Below are positions 1 through 7,184 of a stretch of 10,751 bases of DNA, one piece after another. The translations under genes were made by a program, and so were the position numbers. The notes under the pieces were generated by a model. That model was not told where the DNA came from and made no database searches. It saw only the letters and a list, made by a program, of their open reading frames with translations. The first letter of the stretch is position 1; each line of letters starts with the position of its first letter. Source of the stretch: Melampsora larici-populina 98AG31 (Eukaryota; Basidiomycota; Pucciniomycetes; Pucciniales; Melampsoraceae); NCBI RefSeq assembly GCF_000204055.1, contig NW_006768823.1, positions 49,772-60,522 of the forward strand, in the 5' to 3' direction.

Positions 1-115
1 CCAATTTGACGCCACGATTGGAGATGCTCTTATGGGGTTTATATATATTTTGTATTGATTGTAGAATTCCACACTATGTGACAGCCCATAGGGTAGCAGC
101 CGCTACTTTTCACAG

Positions 116-1235
116 GTGTGGCAAGACTTGTTTCTAATGAAACTTTTTTGATTTACAAGGCATCACAGGAGTTAAGCGTGATTTGAAATACCAAACAGTG
201 GAGCTATGGACGGAGTCCATCACAGTACTCTTTGACCCATATAGCAGTAGTATTTGGCCCATATAGAAATCCACTTATTGCCTTCTGAGCAGGCTGCCTT
301 GTAGTTTTAAGTAATTTGTGGGAAGATATGTTTGTAATGAAACTTTTTTGATTTATGAGGAATCTCTGGGATTAAGCCTGATTTGGAAATATACATGATT
401 GGGCGGGAAATGGTAGCAGGTTTTATAGACCTTTGCTCACACACAAAGACCCACTTAGTGCCTTCTGAGTAGGCAAAATCGTAAATCTGGGTGATTTGCA
501 GGGAGACATGTTTCCAACAAATCTTTTTTGAGTTACAAGGCATCTCATGAGTTAAGCCTAATTTGGAATACCAAATACTTGAGAAATACTTGAGCTATGA
601 AAGAAGTCCGTCACAGTAGTCCTTGTCCTACATAAACATCCATCCTTTGCAGGAAGATATGTTTCAGATGATATTTTTTTATGAGTCAAGCCTGATTTGA
701 ATTGATACACAGTTGGGTTATGAAACAACCACATCACATGAGTTCCTGACCCACACAAAGATCCACTTATTGGCTTTTGAGGATGCTAGATGGTAATTCT
801 GGGTGTTTTGTTGATATTCAAGTGGTCACTTTCATTTTATTCCTTGGCCCACATGTAAATCCCTATATTGCCTTCCAAACAGGAAAAATAGTAACTCTCA
901 AGAGGTTTGTGGAAAGAAATGTTCTCAATGAAACTTTTTTAAGTTACAAGACAGCTCAAAATAAGACACTGATTCAGAACACTGCATAATTGGGGGTCAA
1001 ATGGTAGCTTTTGGTTCAGACCTGGGCCCACATATAAATCCACTTATTGCCTTCTGAGCAGGCAAAATGCTAACTCTTGAGAGGTTTGCGGAAAGCAATG
1101 TTCTCAATAAAAAAACAATTTACAAGACAACTCATAACTAGACACTGATTTAGAACACTACATAGTTGGGCTTCAAATGGTGGCTTTTGGTTCAGACCTT
1201 GGCCAACATATAGGTCCACTTATGCCCTCATAAGT
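116..1235. repeat. Degenerate tandem satellite-like array, unit about 175-200 bp
   Basis: Several landmarks recur in the same order. A 'CCACTTATTGCCTTCTGAG'-like block lies near 271, 451, 763, 861, 1040 and 1215. An 'ATGAAACTTTTTTGA'-like block lies near 137, 337, 517, 928 and 1107. 'AAGCCTGATTTGGAA'-like and 'GGCCCACATATAAATCC'-like blocks sit between them. Complete units are about 175-200 bp; the copies between about 640 and 860 are shortened. The last two units (about 850-1200) resemble each other most, as if duplicated most recently. No reading frame persists across units, so I treat it as noncoding. The array may continue left of the window, although the first ~115 bases do not clearly match. 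Confidence 0.8.
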
Positions 1236-1928
1236 GCAATCTGACTGTTCTTTTGAGGGAAGATTGCGTATTAATTTTTTTTGTTTCTTCAGTAACACCA
1301 AAATTAAACATTGCTCCATGATGTTATAGGATATACCTATCAATTAAGCTAGAAAATTATATATTTTAGCTTAAGTGGTCACTCACTCCACCAAAATCCT
1401 CACCTACTTCGCATACCTCATCATCGCAATGGTATGTCCATCACCAGAAGTGAATGAGTTTTGTTTTGTCTACATATCTAACTGTATCTTGTAGACAAAA
1501 CATCATACAAATAAAACCCTTGCTTGGCGCGCCTCACAACCAAATGATATACTTCCACATGAGAATGAATATGGGCATAACAGTTATTCAAGTTATTCCT
1601 GTGTGCACAATATGATGGCACATGTGGACTTTTCAGATGAACAGTGAATATTTCACCTGGTCTATCTGATTGCACCAGAAAGAACCATAAACATCTTGCT
1701 CATATGTGGATGGAAATCATTCCAAACTTTTCAAGTCAAGGCTAGAGACATCATGACCTGTGCAGTCATCGGTCGGATCTGCCTAATGTTTGCCATTCAT
1801 TTTCAACCGCCAAAGAATTTCAAATGATGACATCATTTCCTTTTCTTTACGGTTGAACTGCTGTAGTTTCCTTAGCTTAGAAATAACAGGGGTGGCTGGT
1901 TGTTCTTATCATGATTACATCCCTTGCT
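1236..1928. other. Intergenic stretch without a recognisable gene
   Basis: I see no supportable coding sequence between the satellite array and the KDZ gene. Two small dyad symmetries are present. An AT-rich hairpin lies at 1345-1373 (TAAGCT ... AGCTTA arms around an A/T core). A near-perfect odd palindrome lies at 1822-1838 (AAATGATG-A-CATCATTT). Either could be a protein-binding site or chance in AT-rich DNA. The stretch probably contains the 5' flank, and possibly the 5' end, of the KDZ element, but I could not identify a terminus. Confidence 0.5.
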
Positions 1929-1935
1929 TATAAAA
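1929..1935 (+). promoter_or_regulatory. Candidate TATA box of the KDZ transposase gene
   Basis: TATAAAA lies 60 bp upstream of the ATG at 1996, in the context GCTTATAAAAATAAAGG. Position and strand suit a core promoter for the KDZ gene with a short leader. There is no further support, and AT-rich DNA yields such motifs by chance. Confidence 0.4.
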
Positions 1936-1995
1936 ATAAAGGATTACGTTGGTCCTTTTTGATTAAATCAATTCCTGCTTTCTAGATTTCAAGAT

Positions 1996-3297
1996 ATGCC
2001 TCTTCCTGGCTCACTCATTCCTAATCCCAACAAACGCCAAAGACATGTAAATGAACCTCGCAGACCTGCACCAGGTAGTGTTGCTGAACGTCTGGCTCAG
2101 CTTCAACAACGCGAAGCAGAGGCTTCACAGGGTAGGATCGCACGTCTAGATGATACACGCATCCAGAACAATCCTCCACATCAACACCACTACAACAACG
2201 ATGATGGTTCTGATAACGAGCAGCCACAAGCTCTGTATGACCACTTTCAGATGAATGCCGAGAACGACGATATCGCTCCGGTTAACGATGGTCTTGAAAT
2301 TCATCCACCAGGCGTACGATCTGCTTATTTCAAGAGTGTATCGTTCCAGGAGCGCACCCTGACAGAGGAATTGCACTGGAAGGAGGTCATTCCAGACCTC
2401 TTTAATGCGTTTATGGTCTGTTCTCTCAAGACCCGTCAATGGGGGGATGAAAACAAGTGGGACCACGACTTCAACTCACTGTGTGAATGCCCTCATTGGA
2501 AGCGAAGCGTAGTCGAAGTTGATGTGGTCGATTTAACAAGTAAGTCCAACCAATAATAGTGACAAGCTCACCAACATTGATATTTTTATGATATGTACAC
2601 AGGTCGGAAAAAGATATCTCTAGAAACATGCAAGTGTAGATCCGACATTGTTAGATTGGTTATGAAAGGATACATAGGTGGGCAACCCGTACGACCTCGC
2701 ACAGCCTTCTCCATTAGACTGCTGGCCTTTCATCACATCATCTGGAAGCACTGCACCGTTCGGCTTGCCCCTTTTGTAGAAGCTTTCAACGAGTTTCTAG
2801 ATGCGGGTAACCCACTCTTTCTGATCCCTGGTACTGAGCAGGTACGTTCAAATCATCACTTTACAAGCTTCGATAAATACTGACAGCGTGATCTATAGAC
2901 TCGAGATCTACGTAAACCCTTTTCAGCTGCTGTCGATGCCTACCGTGAGATGCTACGACTCGAAGACGAATTAGCTACAAAGTCCCTCCGTTTGTCACCA
3001 TTGGAGAAGTTGGCCACCAACTGCCCGCCATGTTTCGGACCCAAAGTCCCCGGAAAACGAGTTGACGAACCAGATATCATAATATGCCTTGATGGAAATT
3101 TCCAACATCGCCGTCATGCATCCGCAAGTGCTAGTTGGAGGGGTGAAAGTGGTGTTGTTCCTTCACTTTTCATTAGGCCCGAGCAGGTCAAGAAGTGGGA
3201 AGATAGAATGGGCATTGTACCTAATCGAGCAGGATCCTCAGCCAAAAAAGATGAGGTCATTGTATGTAGAGGCATTTCTACCGAAGCCGAGACGTGA
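1996..3297 (+). pseudogene. KDZ (Kyakuja-Dileera-Zisupton) transposase with CxC cysteine cluster, truncated at the 3' end
   Basis: Exons are 1996-2539, 2603-2841 and 2899-3297. Introns are 2540-2602 (GTAAGT...ACAG, 63 nt) and 2842-2898 (GTACGT...ATAG, 57 nt). Spliced together they stay open for 393 codons. The start is the first ATG, with a purine at -3. Residues ~1-95 are polar and low complexity. A cysteine cluster follows (C163-x-C165 and C191-x-C193) of the kind found N-terminal in fungal KDZ transposases, split by intron 1 and restored by splicing. Further on are a PPCFGP motif and CLDGNFQHRRH, with D326 in the DGNF motif that I take as the first catalytic Asp. KDZ proteins normally continue for several hundred residues to complete the RNase H-fold core. 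Here the frame runs into the inverted repeat starting at 3279, which supplies the last residues (TEAET) and the TGA. The catalytic core is therefore missing and the gene cannot make an active transposase. The lack of other damage suggests a recent interruption. KDZ assignment is firm by motif; the exact subfamily is not. Confidence 0.88.
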
Positions 3298-3361
3298 GGT
3301 CTCCGCCACTCGTTTTGAGTTTTGAGTTCTGAGTTTTTCGATTTTCAGTTTTTCGATTTTT
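3279..3361 (+). repeat. Left terminal inverted repeat (83 bp)
   Basis: It starts TACCGAAGCCGAGACGTGAG and matches the reverse complement of 10153-10235 at all positions except 3329 (C here, T in the partner). Internally it has an outer GAGAC-GTGAG-GTCTC stem-loop (3289-3303), then three 7-bp tandem copies of TTTTGAG (the third is TTCTGAG), then a repeated 'GTTTTTCGATTTT'-like block. Similarity to the partner stops at 3361. Confidence 0.92.
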
Positions 3362-4240
3362 GACCCCGTTTTCGATTCCGACCTCGTACCACAACCTACC
3401 ACAACCCACATCGCATCACAAGCACATGTATCGCATCATATGATCTCCATCTGAATTAAGAAGTTTTATTTTCATTTGCATTTGGATCGTTCTTCCTCTG
3501 TATTTATCTACATTCTATGTATATAAGTACTCTTAGCAAAGAACATATAGAGAGACGATTTAACGGAAACACGACCGATCTCGACATAGCTCAAAAAAGA
3601 GAGCGAGAGAGAAAACACAAAAACCCAATGGATTTGGGTTGCGCTTGGGTTAGAAGAATAGAGTGTATACAAATGAGAAGAACATGCAGAATTATGTAAT
3701 GAAAAAAAGGGAAAAAAACGGGGGGAAATGATCGATAGGGCCTGAAGGCTTGCCAAGGCTTTGATTACAGACCAAGGCACCAGGTCTAGAGTCCAAGGCG
3801 TAGCTGGCCTAGATCAATTCATCTTCGCTTGTAGGCCCTTGTTTCAGCCCATTTCTCAATGAATCGGTCTTTTATCAATTAGCCAGGCCATCCAAATTCA
3901 CTGCATTGGAATGTTCATTTTTCTCGTCTTTATATCTATAAACCATCTAGTTCTCCTATCAATCTCCCCTCCTTCTCAAAATCTACTAATCACTTTGCTC
4001 GTTCTCACACGCTGCTTGAATCATTTTCCTTTAGTACTTCAGTACACCTAAGAAATTTTTTCAAGCAGCTAAGTTTGATCACTTACTTCGTTTAAAATTC
4101 CATCCTCGCTTTTTTCGTTTGCATATGCTACCTGGATTGTTTTCCTTTTTTGATTTAGTACGCTTACCAAAGCCTTGGGACCTTGAATCAACAATCCAAT
4201 CATCATCGCTCAGAGCATTCCAGGTACATTTCTATCTCCT
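3362..4240. other. Left subterminal noncoding region of the element
   Basis: No gene is recognisable. There are repeated short words near the left TIR (ACCACAACC twice at ~3390-3407, ATCGCATCA twice at ~3410-3438), a purine-rich run at ~3590-3615, and a cluster of CCAAGGC words at ~3750-3800. At 3931-3942 TATATCTATAAA is followed by a pyrimidine-rich stretch (~3950-4030), the look of a fungal promoter and leader. It could drive a plus-strand transcript leading toward the transposase, but no long frame starts here. Confidence 0.45.
4125..4223 (+). other. Possible small first exon, unassigned
   Basis: An ATG at 4125 opens 33 codons (beginning MLPGLFSFFDLV) that end exactly at CAG|GTACAT, a plausible splice donor at 4224. 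It lies downstream of the TATA-like and pyrimidine-rich stretch. Without splicing the frame stops within about 10 codons. I could not find an acceptor that joins it convincingly to the transposase or to any other conserved protein. It may be an untranslated leader exon, the remnant of a lost gene, or chance. I do not recognise the peptide. Confidence 0.2.
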
Positions 4241-4356
4241 TCCATTGTTTTAACCTGTGACACTTGCAAAAACTCCTGCTTCGAACCTTGAGCTCATCTC
4301 GACGCATAACCCTGAAGCTAGAGGTCGAGCAGGTGTCACAGACTTGAAACAATGGA
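4241..4356. repeat. 116-bp imperfect inverted repeat (hairpin)
   Basis: The left arm 4241-4267 (TCCATTGTTT then CTGTGACACTTGC) pairs with the right arm 4329-4356. About 24 of 28 positions match, with one gap, and the loop is ~60 bp. It could be a small foldback element, a transcript hairpin or a protein-binding dyad. No duplicated flanks were seen to support a separate insertion. Confidence 0.6.
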
Positions 4357-4728
4357 TGAAGTTATTAAGAAACCTAAAGATAAGTCTCTGAGTACCATCC
4401 CAGGAGTATCTTGAAATATTTTTCAGCTTCTCTCCCCCCAAGCTCCCATTAATTCAGTGACTTATCAAGTCATAGATATTGCATGAAATATGTTATACAT
4501 CACTTAGTAAAGTTTCTCAACACACTGTTCTCCTCCACAATACCTACACTTGTCAAGCCAACACTTTTGTATCAGTATACATTAGGTCAATTCTCCTGGC
4601 TTAAACAGACCTGCAATGTGAGACCAACTACTGTAACCTGTAGCTTTGATGGTGTTGCAGATTAAGTTTTATATCATCATTCAAATGATGAGTATGGTGG
4701 CTACCTCACCTCTTGGATTCTGTACCAA
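4357..4728. other. Noncoding stretch upstream of the minisatellite
   Basis: Only short frames (up to ~60 codons) with no recognisable motif are present. I see no RNA gene, and apart from the hairpin just to the left no repeat. It may contain leader or intron sequence of a transcript leading into the transposase. Confidence 0.4.
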
Positions 4729-4886
4729 AGCTGAGACACGAGGTCTCCGCAAGCCAAGAGGTCTCTTCACACCAATACATGAGGTCCCTGCATGCCAAGA
4801 TGTGAGGTCTCCACACACCAACACATGAGGTCTCCGCAAGCCAGGACATGAGTTCTCCTCACATGTTTTGAGTGTTGAGAGTTTGG
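4729..4886 (+). repeat. 23-bp minisatellite derived from terminal inverted repeat sequence
   Basis: GAGGTC-type words start at 4740, 4758, 4781, 4804, 4827 and 4850 (the last as GAGTTC). The first step is 18 bp and the next four are 23 bp. The consensus unit is close to GAGGTCTCCRCA followed by a CCA-containing spacer ending ACAT. The left edge, GCTGAGACACGAGGTCTCCG, resembles the TIR word GCCGAGACGTGAGGTCTCCG. The right edge (~4861-4880, TGTTTTGAGTGTTGAG) resembles the TIR's TTTTGAG tandem. The array therefore looks like an internal degenerate TIR copy whose central motif was amplified. It ends about 190 bp before the transposase ATG. Confidence 0.75.
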
Positions 4887-5079
4887 AAACCCAATTCTCC
4901 AACCTTTTCCGACCAGGTTTCCTGATTTTGTTCCAAACTCATTTGATGCCACTCAACCACTCACCATAATTCTTCATCCCCATTAAAGAAATCAAAGATT
5001 TTTGCATCTTCAATTCCTTTTTACTTTTTTCTTTTGGAATTTTACATCTCACATCTCTCCGCCATTGCACCACCACATC

Positions 5080-6606
5080 ATGCTACACATCAATGACATT
5101 CCAGATGAATTCCTTGAACCTATTCTTCTTGGCTATTGCAAGGATGGTTTAACACAGTCCATGATGATCACTTGCCTTGGTAATGATCATAATATTTATA
5201 CAACCTTGCGAACCCTGCAGCGGATTCTTCAAGACTTTGAACTCACCAACATGCCTGCATCAATGTCTCCTGAGCAGAAGGAACGTGCTTATCCTTTACT
5301 ATTACAGTATCATAGACTTGGAAACACACGTATGGAAGCCCTGTGTGCTATCAACAATACTTATGACATTCCAATGAAAATGCATAATGTCCGCACCATG
5401 TCCAGGGAGTTGGGGATTGATTGGCGTCGTGATGATATACAACAAGGTCATGTCACTGTAGATCAGGTGGTAGATATATTACTTGAAGCAATAGAGGGTG
5501 AAGATCGACATGCTGGCTATCGTACAATGCAACAAAACCTTGCAGTAAATCATCATATCCGGATCAACCGTGATACTGTCTACCGACTGATGAAGTTGAT
5601 TGACCCTGAAGGTGTTGAACTTCGCCGACATGGTGTTCTTAAGCGAAGAATATTCCATGTTCCAGGGCCCAATCATTTATGGGCTAGTGATGGGCACGAT
5701 AAACTCAAGCCTTATGGTATATGTATTTATGGCTTCATTGATACATGGTCAAGGAAGGTTCTAAGTCTTCGAGTTGGGCGGACAAATAACAACCCACGAG
5801 TAGTTGGGCTGTATTTTCTAGAGCTTGTATTCAATGTAGGAGGATTCCCGGTCAAAACTTCCACTGATCATGGCACCGAAACTGGGGATATGGCTACATT
5901 TCAGGCTTTGATGACACACATCTACACCGGAGAGCCTCTTGAGGATGCTCTAAACCATCATCACTACACAACATCTACGCACAACCAGAAGATTGAATCA
6001 CTCTGGTCACAGCTTATGCGAGCAAAGAATACTACTTTACGAGATGATATAAAACTGGCAATTGATACTGGGGTTTATAATCCCCTTGAACCCCTTCAGA
6101 AGTAAGTGACATTGAATGATTTCTGACTTTTTTAGTTTCAAATTTCTAACATGATAATATTACACTGTGGTAGGGCTCTATTTTTGCACCTCTGGATCCC
6201 TTTAGTTCAACGAGTGATGAATTCTTTCATGGCCACAAAGAACACATACCGCACCCGTAAAAATGTAGACTCACACCTCCCAACTGGAGTTGCACCTGAT
6301 ACATGTTTCTACTCACCTGAAAACTACAATGGTACTCAAGGAATCAATCCTGTACCACGTGAGGCTATCCAAGCAATGATTGAGGATCAGTACCCAGACC
6401 GTGTGGATCTTCTACAAGTTACTCCTCCTCAATTTTCTGTAGAAGTTTCCACTTTGATTCAGCGATTGGGGGTGCAAGAAGACCAAATTACACTCAACAA
6501 TGTATGGCAGGTTTTTAACCGGGTGTTACCCTTGTTAAGACTCATTCAAGTAAATCTACATTTAGAAGGGTTTTTTTATGATGAGGAGTACAACTTTTAT
6601 CCTTGA
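5080..6606 (+). CDS. DDE/integrase-core (rve-like) transposase, two exons, apparently intact
   Basis: Exons are 5080-6101 and 6174-6606. The intron is 6102-6173 (GTAAGT donor, CTAAC at ~6146-6150, GGTAG acceptor, 72 nt). The product is 484 aa. The ATG at 5080 has A at -3. The frame is open back to a TTG at 5002, but that would add a Phe-rich stretch without homology-like features. Residues ~10-50 look like a helix-turn-helix. Residues 146-175 (GYR..., then RDTVYRLM) resemble the HTH_21-like segment ahead of IS3-type integrase cores. The RNase H-fold core starts at GPNHLWASDGHDKLKPYG. Predicted catalytic residues are D204 (ASDGHD), D263 (STDHGTE) and E306 (NQKIESLW), with 42 residues between the last two. 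Exon 2 continues the conserved core (LWIPLVQ, then a TGVAP segment), which supports the splice. This integrase-core family occurs in fungi and animals; I suspect a link to IS3-like eukaryotic elements (IS3EU) but cannot confirm the name. The protein should bind the element's TIRs and catalyse cut-and-paste transposition in the nucleus. No disabling mutation is visible. A further intron near the 3' end (CAA|GTAAAT at ~6550) is possible and would change the last ~17 residues. Confidence 0.9.
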
Positions 6607-6897
6607 AGAAAAGGATATTTATCCATATAAAGTGGTCATGCTTTGATTTTGACTTGTACATGAATGGATGTGGTTGTGGAATGAATATAGATAACATTCT
6701 ATATACTTTGTTGATTGAATATTGGCAACAAGACCACCACCTCTCTATTGACAAAGAAAAAGAAATGCTGGTAGAACAATTCAAACTTGAGGATTCAGAT
6801 GCAATAAGTAGGTACCACTCCAGAAGTACAAGTTCTGGATGCTACTGTTCTTGTGTGACCCTGAGCATTGCACTATTTGAGACAAGTGTACCTAACA

Positions 6898-6903
6898 AAT
6901 AAA
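6898..6903 (+). terminator. Candidate poly(A) signal for the transposase
   Basis: AATAAA lies 292 bp after the transposase stop on the same strand. Fungal poly(A) signals are loose, so this is only a plausible 3' end. Confidence 0.3.
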
Positions 6904-7146
6904 GAGAATTTGAATAGTTGTATCACACTCCTGGCTCCCATCATATTCCTTTAGATATGTTTTAATCCTACAAATGTGCACAAACATTCCCAATGATTGA
7001 TATGTTTCATTTCTATCTACATAGGCAATGTTTCTTTTTACACTTACTTTTTAAGGAGATGCAAATTTGGCTAAAGAAAGTTTCAACATAGTAGAAATCA
7101 ATAAAGCTATGTCTACTTTGCTCTCAGAAACAGTAGAAAAACAATT

Positions 7147-7152
7147 TTTATT
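7147..7152 (-). terminator. Candidate poly(A) signal for the alpha-kinase gene
   Basis: AATAAA on the minus strand lies about 33 nt downstream of the kinase stop at 7185, a typical distance. It fits the gene model that extends to exon 4. Confidence 0.35.
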
Positions 7153-7184
7153 GAAGGCTCTAACAGAAACTATGATTTAATAGC

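Larger units (their letters stand above)
6607..7184. other. Intergenic region between convergent transposase and kinase genes
   Basis: It separates the 3' ends of the two genes and is AT-rich. The only sizeable frame here (6603-6902, +) opens with TTG, overlaps the transposase stop and has no recognisable motif. It should hold the 3' UTRs and poly(A) sites of both genes. No repeat like the TIR was found here, so I see no sign that the transposase is a smaller element with its own right end at this point. Confidence 0.5.

Noticed and set aside
777..989. 70-codon plus-strand frame
   Set aside because: It lies wholly inside the degenerate satellite array, and the neighbouring repeat units do not keep it open.
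2021..2466. Two minus-strand open frames under the KDZ first exon
   Set aside because: They are antisense shadows of a well-supported coding exon and have no recognisable motif.
3508..3780. 90-codon minus-strand frame
   Set aside because: It is low-complexity Ser/Phe-rich translation of a purine-rich tract, with no motif or splice context.
4681..4952. Minus-strand frames across the minisatellite
   Set aside because: Their sequence only reflects the 23-bp repeats translated, so there is no evidence of a protein.
5002..5079. N-terminal extension of the transposase frame by 26 codons
   Set aside because: The frame opens with TTG, not ATG. The extra residues are Phe-rich and derive from a pyrimidine-rich leader, so the ATG at 5080 is the better start.
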